DNA from: Xylophilus ampelinus
GTDB lineage: Bacteria; Pseudomonadota; Gammaproteobacteria; Burkholderiales; Burkholderiaceae_C
Assembly (NCBI RefSeq): GCF_901875635.1
Contig: NZ_CABFMN010000128.1
Coordinates: 76,068-140,067 of the forward strand
Direction: 5' to 3'
DNA length: 64,000 bases
Translations under genes and position numbers: made by a program
Shown: positions 47,377-55,309 of the stretch, in pieces
Numbering within the stretch: the first letter of the stretch is position 1
Layout of the letters: the number at the start of each line of letters is the position of its first letter
Notes under the pieces: model-generated
Database searches by the model: none
Told to the model about the DNA's origin: nothing
What the model saw: the letters and a program-made list of their open reading frames with translations, nothing else

Positions 47377-48051
47377 ATGCGCATCCTCATTGCCGAAGAC
47401 GACCAGGTCCTGGCCGACGCGCTGCTGCGCAGCCTGCGCACCTCGGGCGCCGCGGTCGACCACGTGGCCAACGGCTCGCAGGCCGATGCGGCGCTGATGA
47501 CGAATTCCGAGTTCGACCTGCTGATCCTCGACCTCGGCCTGCCCCAGCTGCACGGGCTGGAGATCCTCAAGCGCCTGCGGGCACGCGGCTCGCAGATGCC
47601 GGTGCTGGTGCTGACGGCCGCCGATTCGGTGGAGGAGCGGGTCAAGGGCCTGGACCACGGCGCCGACGACTACATGGCCAAGCCCTTTTCGCTGCAGGAG
47701 CTGGAAGCGCGCGTGCGCGCCCTCACGCGGCGCGGCATGGGCGCCACCAGCAACGCGATCAAGCACGGCCCGCTGCTGTACGACCAGGCCGGCCGGGTGG
47801 CGACCATCGACGGCAAGATGGTGGAGTTGTCGGCGCGCGAGCTGGGCCTGCTCGAAGTGCTGCTGCAGCGCGCCGGCCGGCTGGTGAGCAAGGACCAGCT
47901 GGTCGAGCGCCTGTGCGAATGGGGCGAGGAAGTCAGCCTCAACGCCATCGAGGTCTACATCCACCGCCTGCGCAAGAAGATCGAGAAGGGGCCGATCCGC
48001 ATCGCCACCGTGCGGGGGCTGGGGTACTGCCTCGAGAAAATTCCGGGCTGA
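47377..48051 (+). CDS. OmpR/PhoB-family response regulator (TctD-like)
   Basis: 224 residues. The receiver domain has the acidic pair (IAEDDQ), the phospho-Asp in LLILDLGLPQ, Thr in VLTAADS and Lys in MAKPFSLQELEAR. The C-terminal winged helix (LSARELGLLEVLLQRAGRLV, NAIEVYIHRLRKKIE, TVRGLGYCLE) is OmpR type. Flanked on both sides by family 2 palindromic repeats (B and C). The partner kinase is 217 bases downstream. Confidence 0.92.
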   Translation: MRILIAEDDQVLADALLRSLRTSGAAVDHVANGSQADAALMTNSEFDLLILDLGLPQLHGLEILKRLRARGSQMPVLVLTAADSVEERVKGLDHGADDYMAKPFSLQELEARVRALTRRGMGATSNAIKHGPLLYDQAGRVATIDGKMVELSARELGLLEVLLQRAGRLVSKDQLVERLCEWGEEVSLNAIEVYIHRLRKKIEKGPIRIATVRGLGYCLEKIPG

Positions 48052-48060
48052 CGACACAGC

Positions 48061-48206
48061 AAAGCGGACTTCCGGACGCAGGGGACGCAAAGGTTTCGCA
48101 GAAGGCGCAAAAGGAATCCAAGAAAAAATCTTCTTCTGAATCTTTTGCGTCCTCTGCGCGACTTCCGCGTCCTCTGCGTTCGGAAGTCCGCATTCAAAGA
48201 CCTTCG
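48061..48206. repeat. Palindromic repeat family 2, copy C
   Basis: The left arm from 48064 (GCGGACTTCCGGACGCAGGG) and right arm ending 48191 (TCTGCGTTCGGAAGTCCGC) pair with two or three mismatches over ~25 bp. The interior again has TTTTGCG/CGCAAAA segments. It shares the CGGAAGTCCGC end with copy B and separates the response regulator from the kinase. Confidence 0.85.
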
Positions 48207-48210
48207 CGTT

Positions 48211-48274
48211 GCTATAACTTCCATAGCTGTCACCGCACATCCCACGGGCGCTGCAGCCCGATTCGACCATGAAA
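48211..48274 (+). repeat. Dispersed repeat family 1, copy 10 (contains the kinase start codon)
   Basis: GCTATAACTTCCATAGC, CACGGGCGCTGCAGCCC and GATTCGACCATGAAAA. The usual tail GATTTGGCTTGAAA has changed to GATTCGACCATGAAA, and this ATG (48269) is the start of the histidine kinase gene. Confidence 0.75.
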
Positions 48275-49828
48275 ATCTTCCAGCGTGCCCAGCGTTCGCT
48301 GTTCGGGGAAATCCTGGACTGGATGCTCACGCCGCTGCTGCTGCTGGTGCCGGTGAGCATCGGCGTGACCTGGCTGGTGGCCCAGGGCATCGCCAACTCG
48401 CCCTACGACCGCGCGCTGGAGCACAACGTGCGCACGCTGGCCCGCCTGCTGCAGCGCGAGCCGGCCGGCGCGCCTTTCGTGCCGCCGGTGGGTCTGCGCG
48501 AACTGCTGCGCGGCGACGACGCCGACCACGTCTACTTCCAGATCCTCGACAGCACCGGCGAGGCCATCGCGGGCGACACCGACCTGCCCGGCCCGAGCAC
48601 GGAAGAACGTCCGGTGCCGGGCGTCGCCTACCTGCGCGACGCCCACATGCGCGGCCAGCCGGTGCGCGTGGCCTACCTGTGGCTCGAGCTGGGCGACCAT
48701 GCGTCCGATGCGGCACGCGCGCCTGCCGCCGGCGCGGGTGCAGGAGCCGCCTTCGCCCTGCAGCAGGTCGACGGCGACGCCACCGGCGCGCTGGCCGACC
48801 TCGCAGGCGCGGCGCCGCGCCCACGCGGGCTGGTGCTGGTGCAGGTGGCCGAGACGCGAGAAAAACAGTCCGTGCTGGCCACCGAGATCATCAAGGGCGT
48901 GCTGCTGCCGCAGTTCGCCATCCTGCCGCTGGCGGTGCTGCTGATCTGGCTGGCACTGGTGCGCGGCATCAAGCCACTGTCGGCGGTGGAGGCGCGCATC
49001 CGCGAACGCCGCCCCGACGACCTGCGCCCGCTGGACGAATCCGCGGTGCCGCTGGAAGTGGTGCCACTGGTGTCCTCGGTCAACGAGCTGCTGGGCAAGC
49101 TGAATGACTCCATGGCCACGCAGAAGCGCTTCCTGGCCGATGCCGCCCACCAGCTCAAGACGCCGCTGGCCGGCCTGCGCATGCAGGCCGACCTGGCGCA
49201 GCGCGACAACGCCGACGCCGAGGAGCTGAAGAAGTCGCTCAAGCAGATCGGGCGCGCGAGCATCCGCGCCACCCACACCGTGAACCAGCTGCTGGCCCTG
49301 GCGCGGGCCGAGGGCGGCGTCGGCACCCTCACGCGCCAACCCTGCGACCTGGCGCGGCTGACCATCGAGGTGGTGCGCGAGATGCTGCCGCGCGCCATGG
49401 AGCGCTCGCTCGACCTGGGCTACGACGGTGCGCAGCCCGGCGCCCGCGGCGTGGAGCTGCAGGGCAACGCCACGCTGCTGCGCGAGCTGATCCGCAACCT
49501 GCTGGACAACGCGATCAACTACACGCCCTCGTCGCCCGAAAAGCCGGGCGTGATCACCGCCCACGTGCTCGCCGACCCCTTCGGCCACGTGCTGCTGCTG
49601 CAGGTGGAGGACTCCGGGCCGGGCATCGCCGAGGCCGACCGCGAGCTGGTCTTCGAGCCCTTCTACCGCGTGCTGGGCAACGAGGCCGACGGCTCGGGCC
49701 TGGGGCTGCCGATCGTGCGCGAGATCGCAGGCCAGCACCGCGCGCGGGTCGAGCTGGAGGATGCGCACCCCGGGCAGCACCCGCCGGGCACGCGCGTCAC
49801 GGTGCGCTTCGACACCGCGCCGGACTGA
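48269..49828 (+). CDS. Sensor histidine kinase, TctE-like
   Basis: 519 residues. An N-terminal membrane helix (LTPLLLLVPVSIGVTWLVA), a periplasmic 2CSK_N-like sensor (~45-215) and a second helix (FAILPLAVLLIWLALVRGI) precede the HisKA phospho-acceptor (FLADAAHQLKTPLAGLRMQA) and the ATPase (IRNLLDNAINYTPSS, VEDSGPGIAEAD, GSGLGLPIVREIAGQH). The layout matches TctE, which senses tricarboxylates in other species, but no tctCBA transport genes are beside it. The start codon sits in repeat copy 10, without a good ribosome-binding site. Confidence 0.9.
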   Translation: MKIFQRAQRSLFGEILDWMLTPLLLLVPVSIGVTWLVAQGIANSPYDRALEHNVRTLARLLQREPAGAPFVPPVGLRELLRGDDADHVYFQILDSTGEAIAGDTDLPGPSTEERPVPGVAYLRDAHMRGQPVRVAYLWLELGDHASDAARAPAAGAGAGAAFALQQVDGDATGALADLAGAAPRPRGLVLVQVAETREKQSVLATEIIKGVLLPQFAILPLAVLLIWLALVRGIKPLSAVEARIRERRPDDLRPLDESAVPLEVVPLVSSVNELLGKLNDSMATQKRFLADAAHQLKTPLAGLRMQADLAQRDNADAEELKKSLKQIGRASIRATHTVNQLLALARAEGGVGTLTRQPCDLARLTIEVVREMLPRAMERSLDLGYDGAQPGARGVELQGNATLLRELIRNLLDNAINYTPSSPEKPGVITAHVLADPFGHVLLLQVEDSGPGIAEADRELVFEPFYRVLGNEADGSGLGLPIVREIAGQHRARVELEDAHPGQHPPGTRVTVRFDTAPD

Positions 49829-49837
49829 GCAGGCGGC

Positions 49838-50065
49838 TCAGGGCGTCGGGGCAGACGGGGCAGGGGCTGGCGTCGCGGACCCAGCGGCAGGGGCCGGCGA
49901 TGCCGCCGCGGACGGCGTGCGCCGCAGCTCCAGCAACTCCGGCCGGATCTGCTGAGTGAGCCGCTGCGGCTCGCGATCGGCCGATTCGGTCGACGCGTCG
50001 CGCGACCACAGCCAATAGCCGATGTTGGCGACGACGAGGGCGGCGATCAGCAGACGCAGGGCCAT
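49838..50065 (-). CDS. Small single-pass membrane protein
   Basis: 75 residues: an N-terminal membrane helix (LRLLIAALVVANIGYWLWSR) and a Pro/Ala-rich tail. In related bacteria a SPOR-domain protein often follows birA and starts in the same way; here no SPOR domain is present, so this may be a reduced version. It starts 24 bases after the birA stop and is probably in its operon. Confidence 0.65.
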   Translation of the reverse strand: MALRLLIAALVVANIGYWLWSRDASTESADREPQRLTQQIRPELLELRRTPSAAASPAPAAGSATPAPAPSAPTP

Positions 50066-50088
50066 GGCGGGATTGTGCAGCCGTCGGC

Positions 50089-50901
50089 TCAAGGCAACGC
50101 CATGCCGCGCGGCCGGACGCTGACCTCCGAGCTGTGAATGGCCTGCAGGCCGGTCGGCGTGCGCACGCGCAGCTCGCCGCCCGGGCCGACGCCCTCGCAC
50201 AGGCCTGCATGGCCATCGCTCAACACCACCTCGCGCCCACGCAACGCATCGCGCGCCGCGAAGCGCGGCAGCACCGGCGCGAAGCCCTGCGACGCAAAGC
50301 GCAGCGCCTCGGCCAGCAGGGGGGGGGCCAGCGCCGCCAGCGCCTGCTGCGGCGTGGCCCCGGGTTGCCATTGCTGCAGCCAGGCCGGCGGCGTTCGCAT
50401 GGCATCGCCCTCGCGCGCGCCGACATTCAGGCCGATGCCGATCACCACCTGGCGGGTGTTGGCGGCGGCGCCGGGCAGCGAAGCGGTCTCGATCAGGATG
50501 CCAGCGAGCTTGCGGTCCGCCACCCACAGGTCGTTGGGCCACTTGAGCTTCACGCCGGCCGCGCCATCGGGGTCGAGCGATTCGGCCACGCTCACGCCCA
50601 CGGCCAGCGACAGCCCCGACCAGTCCTGCGGTGCCAGCGGCAGCGCCATCGAGAAGGTCAGCGACGCGGCCGGATCGGCCGCGGCCTGGGCGCTCTGCCA
50701 GTCCCGGCCCAGGCGGCCGCGCCCCGCGGTCTGGCGCTCGGCCACGAGCAGCACGGGGCGGGCGTCGCCCGCGCGGGCACGGCGCATCAGCTCGGTGTTG
50801 GTCGAATCGATGGCGTCGACGGCTTCGACGGCGATCGCGGGCTCGTGCACGGCGAGCGCGCGCCGCAGTGCATCGACGGTGGCAGGCGTCCAGGCGCTCA
50901 A
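50089..50901 (-). CDS. birA: Biotin--[acetyl-CoA-carboxylase] ligase
   Basis: 270 residues without the N-terminal HTH of E. coli BirA, so an enzyme only. LLVAERQTAGRGRLGRDWQS is the biotinoyl-AMP loop, and KLKWPNDLWVADRKLAGILI holds the catalytic Lys. The C-terminal SH3-like domain follows. It starts at TTG 50901 directly after the SET gene stop (TGATTG), so translation is coupled to the SET gene. Confidence 0.93.
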   Translation of the reverse strand: MSAWTPATVDALRRALAVHEPAIAVEAVDAIDSTNTELMRRARAGDARPVLLVAERQTAGRGRLGRDWQSAQAAADPAASLTFSMALPLAPQDWSGLSLAVGVSVAESLDPDGAAGVKLKWPNDLWVADRKLAGILIETASLPGAAANTRQVVIGIGLNVGAREGDAMRTPPAWLQQWQPGATPQQALAALAPPLLAEALRFASQGFAPVLPRFAARDALRGREVVLSDGHAGLCEGVGPGGELRVRTPTGLQAIHSSEVSVRPRGMALP

Positions 50902-51516
50902 TCAGCCGCCCTTGCCTTTCCCGCCCTTCTTTTTCTTCTTCTTGTCCTTGCTCTTCTTGCCGGCCTTCGCGTCCTTGCCGTCCTTGCTCTTCTTCTTTTT
51001 GTTCTTTTTCTTGCCCGGCACGTCGTCGTCCTTGGGCGAGAGCAGCGTGCCGCGGCAATTGGCCGAGCCGCACCAGCAGGGGAAGTCGGCCAGCAGCTCC
51101 GGCGTGTAGGGCTCGTCGATGACGAGGCCGTAGTCGTAGTTCAGTTCCTCGCCGGCCGCGATGTCGCGCAGCGCCTTGATGAAGATGCGACCGCCCTCTT
51201 CGTCGGCCTCGCAGTTCGGGTCGCAGGAATGGTTGATCCAGCGCGCGGCGTTGCCCTTCACGCCGCCGTCGATCACGCGCTCGTCATCGATGTGGAAGTA
51301 GAAGGTGTGGTTGGGCTGGGCCGGGTCGTGCGGGTGGCGGCGCAGCGCCTCTTCCCAGTCGATCACTTCGCCCTTGTATTCGATCAGTCGCTCGCCTCTG
51401 GGGATGTCCTGCACGGCGAACACCCCGTTGCCGTGGACCCCCGAGCGCCGCGTCTGGATGCGGCGACCACCCGCGGGCGGCGAAGTCGATGGCGAGGAAG
51501 GGGATTTGGAGGGCAT
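50902..51516 (-). CDS. SET-domain protein-lysine methyltransferase with poly-lysine tail
   Basis: 204 residues from ATG 51516. The SET domain (~20-155) has the SAM and catalytic motifs GVHGNGVFAVQDIPRGERLI, RWINHSCDPNCEADEE (NHSCxPN) and AGEELNYDYGLV (the ELxxDY Tyr), plus a post-SET Cys cluster (FPCWCGSANCRGTLL) that should bind zinc. The last ~44 residues are almost only Lys, Gly, Asp and Ser (e.g. PGKKKNKKKKSKDGKDAKAG), like a histone tail. It likely methylates Lys on a basic protein; the substrate is unknown. Coupled to birA; divergent from topB-SWIB. Confidence 0.87.
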   Translation of the reverse strand: MPSKSPSSPSTSPPAGGRRIQTRRSGVHGNGVFAVQDIPRGERLIEYKGEVIDWEEALRRHPHDPAQPNHTFYFHIDDERVIDGGVKGNAARWINHSCDPNCEADEEGGRIFIKALRDIAAGEELNYDYGLVIDEPYTPELLADFPCWCGSANCRGTLLSPKDDDVPGKKKNKKKKSKDGKDAKAGKKSKDKKKKKKGGKGKGG

Positions 51517-51537
51517 CGCCGAGTTCTGATAGTTTGA

Positions 51538-51590
51538 ATATGCACACATGCGCGCGTGTACACACGTACGTACGTGCGTGTGCACGCGCG
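51538..51590. promoter_or_regulatory. 53-bp perfect alternating purine-pyrimidine tract (Z-DNA-prone) in the SET/topB divergent region
   Basis: Every base from 51538 to 51590 alternates purine and pyrimidine (ATATGCACACATGCGCGCGT at the left, TGTGCACGCGCG at the right). The inner part is also an imperfect inverted repeat centred on ACGTACGTACGT. It lies 22 bases upstream of the SET start and ~100 bases upstream of topB, just before a TATAGA that could be the topB -10 box. Such tracts flip to Z-DNA under negative supercoiling. Confidence 0.8.
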
Positions 51591-51692
51591 AGAGGCGCAG
51601 AGTATAGAGAGCCCCCGGCGTCCTGCCGACGATGCCGGCCCCCACGAGAGGCCGGCCCGCGCAGGCCGGGGCGAACTGTTGAGAGACCCCAG

Positions 51693-54614
51693 ATGACGAA
51701 GACTTTGGTGATTGCGGAGAAGCCCTCGGTGGCACAGGACATCGTGCGCGCGCTCACGCCGGTGGCCGGCAAGTTCGACAAGCACGACGAGCATTTCGAG
51801 AACGAGCAGTACGTGGTGACCAGCGCCGTGGGCCACCTGGTGGAAATCCAGGCCCCCGAGCAGTACGACGTGAAGCGCGGCAAGTGGAGCTTCGCGCATC
51901 TGCCGGTGATCCCGCCGCATTTCGACCTCAAGCCGGTGGACAAGACCAAGACGCGCCTGAACGCCGTCGTCAAGCAGGCCAAGCGCAAGGATGTGACGCA
52001 ATTGGTCAACGCCTGCGACGCGGGCCGCGAGGGCGAGCTGATCTTCCGCCTGATCGAGCAGTACGCCGGCGGCAACAAGCCGCTGGGCAAGCCGGTCAGG
52101 CGCCTGTGGCTGCAGTCGATGACGCCGCAGGCGATCCGCGACGGCTTCGACTCGCTGCGCAGCGAGCAGCAGATGCAGGGCCTGGCCGACGCCGCGCGCT
52201 CGCGTTCCGAGGCCGACTGGCTGGTCGGCATCAATGGCACGCGGGCCATGACGGCCTTCAACTCGCGCGACGGCGGCTTCTTCCTGACCACGGTGGGCCG
52301 GGTGCAGACGCCCACCCTGTCGGTGGTGGTGGAGCGCGAGGAGCAGATCCGCAAGTTCGTGAGCCGCGACTACTGGGAGATCCACGGCATCTTCGGCGCC
52401 GAGGCCGGCCAGTACCCCGGCAAGTATTTCGACCCCGCGTGGAAGAAAGCCAACGCGCCGCTGCTGCCCAATGGCGAACCCGACCCCGAGCAGCGTGCCG
52501 ACCGCGTGTGGAGCGAGGCCGAAGCGCGCGCCATCGCTGATGCCGCCCGCGGCCAGCATGCGACGGTGACGGAGGAAAGCAAGCCGACCACGCAGGCCTC
52601 GCCGCTGCTGTTCGACCTCACCTCCCTTCAGCGCGAGGCCAACAGCCGCTTCGGCTTCTCGGCCAAGACCACGCTGGCGCTGGCGCAGTCGCTGTACGAG
52701 CGCCACAAGGCGCTGACCTACCCGCGGACCGACTCGCGCGCGCTGCCCGAGGACTACCTGCCCGTGGTCAAGCAGACGATGGGCATGCTGGCCGAGAGCG
52801 GCATGAAGCACCTGGCGCCCTTCGCGCAGCAGGCCATCGACGGCAACTACGTCAAGCCGAGCAAGCGCATCTTCGACAACGCCAAGGTGTCGGACCACTT
52901 CGCGATCATCCCCACCCTGCAGGCGCCCAGCGGCCTGTCGGATGCGGAACAGCGCCTGTACGACTTCGTGGTGCGGCGCTTCCTGTCGGTGTTCTTCCCC
53001 AGCGCCGAATTCCAGGTCACGACCCGCATCTCGACCGTGGAGCGTGACGCGAAGAAGTACGCCTTCCGTTCCGACGGCAAGGTGCTGGTCAAGCCGGGCT
53101 GGATGGCCATCTACGGCAAGGAAGCTGTGAGCGAGGACGACGAGAAGGACGGCAAGAACCTGGTGCCCGTGAAGCCGGGCGAGCGGGTGAAGGTCGATTC
53201 GGTGGAGCCCAAGGGCCTGAAGACGCGGCCGCCGGCCCGCTACTCCGAAGCGACGCTGCTGGGCGCCATGGAAGGCGCCGGCAAGACCATCGACGACGAC
53301 GAGCTGCGCGAGGCCATGCAGGAGAAGGGCCTGGGCACCCCGGCCACGCGCGCCGCCATCATCGAAGGCCTGCTCAACGAGAAGTACATGCTGCGCGAAG
53401 GCCGCGAGCTGATCCCTACCGCCAAGGCCTTCCAGCTCATGACGCTGCTGCGCGGCCTGGGCGTGGAGGAGCTGTCCAAGGCCGAACTGACGGGCGAGTG
53501 GGAATACAAGCTCGCGCAGATGGAGAAGGGCCAGCTCAGCCGCGACGCCTTCATGCGCGAGATCGCGGCCATGACCGAGCACATCGTCAAGAAGGCCAAG
53601 GAGTACGACCGCGACACGGTGCCGGGCGACTACGCCACACTCGAAGCGCCCTGCCCCAACTGCCGCGGCATCGTGCGCGAGAACTACCGGCGCTACGCCT
53701 GCACCGGCAAGTCGGGCAACGGCACCGACGCCTGCGGCTTTTCCTTCACGAAGTCGCCCGCGGGCCGCACCTTCGAGGTCGCCGAAGCCGAGCAACTGGT
53801 GCGCGACAAGCACATCGGCCCGCTGGAAGGCTTCCGCTCCAAGGCCGGCTGGCCCTTCGTGGCCGAGATCCGCCTGGCCTACAGCGACGAGGACAAGAAC
53901 TGGAAGCTGGAGTTCGACTTCGGCGACGATGGCAAGGACCCGGCCGAGACCGGCGAGATCGTCGACTTCAGCGGCCAGGAGAGCCTGGGGCCCTGCCCCA
54001 AGTGCAAGGGCCGCGTGTTCGAGTTCGGTGCCAACTACATCTGCGAGCGCTCGGTGCCGACGCCGCAGCAGGCGGTGCCGAGCTGCGACTTCAAGACCGG
54101 CAAGGTGATCCTGCAGCAGCCGGTGGAGCCCGAGCAGGTGCGCAAGCTGCTGGCCGAGGGCAAGACGGACTTGCTCGACAAGTTCGTCAGCATGCGCACG
54201 CGGCGCACCTTCAAGGCCTTCCTGGTGTGGAACGCCGAGGAAGGCAAGGTGACCTTCGCGTTCGAACCGCGGACCAGCAAGTTCCCCCCGCGCAAGACCT
54301 TCGCGGCCAAGGCGGCGCCGGCGAAGAAGACTGCGGCGGCCAAGAAGGCAGCTGCGCCCAAGGCACCCCGCAAAGCCACAGCCGGCACCGGCCTCACGCC
54401 CAGCGCCGAACTGGCGGCCGTGATCGGCACCGAGCCGGTGCTGCGCACCGAGGCGACCAAGAAGCTGTGGGACTACATCAAGGCCCAGGGCCTGCAGGAT
54501 CCGGCGGACAAGCGCAGCATCCGCGCCGACGCCAAGCTGCAGGCCGTGTTCGGCAAGCCCAGCGCGACCATGTTCGAACTGGCCGGCCTGCTGGGCAAGC
54601 ACCTGGCCAAGTGA
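51693..54614 (+). CDS. topB: DNA topoisomerase III with H1-like linker and C-terminal SWIB domain
   Basis: 973 residues. Toprim: MTKTLVIAEKPSVAQDIVRA and NACDAGREGELIFRLIEQ. The active Tyr lies in KALTYPRTDSRALPEDYL. Zinc modules follow (CPNCRGIVRENYRRYAC.., CPKCKGRVFEFGANYIC). Residues ~868-898 are an Ala/Lys/Pro linker (KAAPAKKTAAAKKAAAPKAP) like histone H1 tails. The end (~900-970) is a SWIB domain (ELAAVIGTEPVLRTEATKKL, WDYIKAQGLQDPADKRSI, FGKPSATMFELAGLLGKHL). Topo III decatenates single-stranded DNA junctions; SWIB fusions are known in chlamydial TopA and some beta-proteobacteria. Start ATG 51693. Confidence 0.94.
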   Translation: MTKTLVIAEKPSVAQDIVRALTPVAGKFDKHDEHFENEQYVVTSAVGHLVEIQAPEQYDVKRGKWSFAHLPVIPPHFDLKPVDKTKTRLNAVVKQAKRKDVTQLVNACDAGREGELIFRLIEQYAGGNKPLGKPVRRLWLQSMTPQAIRDGFDSLRSEQQMQGLADAARSRSEADWLVGINGTRAMTAFNSRDGGFFLTTVGRVQTPTLSVVVEREEQIRKFVSRDYWEIHGIFGAEAGQYPGKYFDPAWKKANAPLLPNGEPDPEQRADRVWSEAEARAIADAARGQHATVTEESKPTTQASPLLFDLTSLQREANSRFGFSAKTTLALAQSLYERHKALTYPRTDSRALPEDYLPVVKQTMGMLAESGMKHLAPFAQQAIDGNYVKPSKRIFDNAKVSDHFAIIPTLQAPSGLSDAEQRLYDFVVRRFLSVFFPSAEFQVTTRISTVERDAKKYAFRSDGKVLVKPGWMAIYGKEAVSEDDEKDGKNLVPVKPGERVKVDSVEPKGLKTRPPARYSEATLLGAMEGAGKTIDDDELREAMQEKGLGTPATRAAIIEGLLNEKYMLREGRELIPTAKAFQLMTLLRGLGVEELSKAELTGEWEYKLAQMEKGQLSRDAFMREIAAMTEHIVKKAKEYDRDTVPGDYATLEAPCPNCRGIVRENYRRYACTGKSGNGTDACGFSFTKSPAGRTFEVAEAEQLVRDKHIGPLEGFRSKAGWPFVAEIRLAYSDEDKNWKLEFDFGDDGKDPAETGEIVDFSGQESLGPCPKCKGRVFEFGANYICERSVPTPQQAVPSCDFKTGKVILQQPVEPEQVRKLLAEGKTDLLDKFVSMRTRRTFKAFLVWNAEEGKVTFAFEPRTSKFPPRKTFAAKAAPAKKTAAAKKAAAPKAPRKATAGTGLTPSAELAAVIGTEPVLRTEATKKLWDYIKAQGLQDPADKRSIRADAKLQAVFGKPSATMFELAGLLGKHLAK

Positions 54615-54641
54615 ACGCGCGCGGCGCGCGCCGGCCTCGAA

Positions 54642-55235
54642 TCAGTGGATGGCGGCTCGGTGCGGCGGCGGCGGGGTGCGGTCGGCCACCTCGATCCAGC
54701 AGGCGAAGAGCGGGTGCCCATCGACGATCACCGGCGGCGCGGCGCGGTGGGCCCTGAAGCCCTCGCGCCGCAGCAGGCGTTCGATGCCCAGTGGCGAGAC
54801 GGTGATCATGCGCTGCACACCGTGGGCACGGGCCACCGCGATGGCCTCCTCGAGCAGCCCCACCGCCACGGGTGAGGAGAACTGCCCCATCGCGCCCTGG
54901 CCCGTGGCCGTGAAGTCGACGGCGGCAAAGCGCGACAGCTCCCACACCAGCGGATCGCACGGTGGCGTCGCGCCTCCTAGCAGCTGAGGGAAGACCTCGC
55001 TCAGGAGGTACGGGCTGGTGGTGGGCAGCAGGCGTGCGGTGCCGACGATCTCGTGCTTCGCGTCCCGGGCTGCGAGGTACAGCGTGCCGGCATGGTCGAA
55101 CTGGTCGCGCTCGCGCCCCGGGGGCGTGTCGAGCTCCCAGCCCAGCATCTCGACGAAGACCTTGTAGCGGTACTGCTCGACGCTCTGGAGCAGTTGGGCA
55201 CTGAGTTCGTGGGGGCGGCCGGAGAGTACGTCCAT
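54642..55235 (-). CDS. luxI: Acyl-homoserine-lactone synthase (LuxI family)
   Basis: 197 residues from ATG 55235 (MDVLSGRPHE). All invariant LuxI residues are present: R23 and F27 (YRYKVFVE), W33 (LGW), D44 and D47 (RDQFD), R68 (GTARLL), F82, and E99 with R102 (VWELSRF). It makes an N-acyl-homoserine lactone from acyl-ACP and SAM; the acyl chain cannot be read by eye. ATG 55265 would add ten residues. An RsaM-like gene lies directly upstream and luxR beyond it, divergent. Confidence 0.93.
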   Translation of the reverse strand: MDVLSGRPHELSAQLLQSVEQYRYKVFVEMLGWELDTPPGRERDQFDHAGTLYLAARDAKHEIVGTARLLPTTSPYLLSEVFPQLLGGATPPCDPLVWELSRFAAVDFTATGQGAMGQFSSPVAVGLLEEAIAVARAHGVQRMITVSPLGIERLLRREGFRAHRAAPPVIVDGHPLFACWIEVADRTPPPPHRAAIH

Positions 55236-55309
55236 GTGATTAATCCCGAGGTTGTATCGGGGCATTTCAGCGCCCGGCCGAGCGCAGCGGAACTATCAGT
55301 TCTTGTAGG

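Noticed and set aside
47205..48206. Repeats B and C as a CRISPR array
   Set aside because: Only two to three long palindromes with a gene between them; no short regular repeats, spacers or cas genes.
51384..54602. Very long open frame on the minus strand opposite topB (over 1000 codons)
   Set aside because: It is the codon-position mirror of a high-GC gene. The translation is Gly/Ala/Arg/His/Leu-rich, has no motif, and topB on the other strand has every expected domain.
55246..55263. CCCGA-N7-TCGGG upstream of luxI as a lux box
   Set aside because: Five-base arms and 17-bp size do not fit the usual CTG-N10-CAG 20-bp layout; it lies too close to the start to be persuasive.
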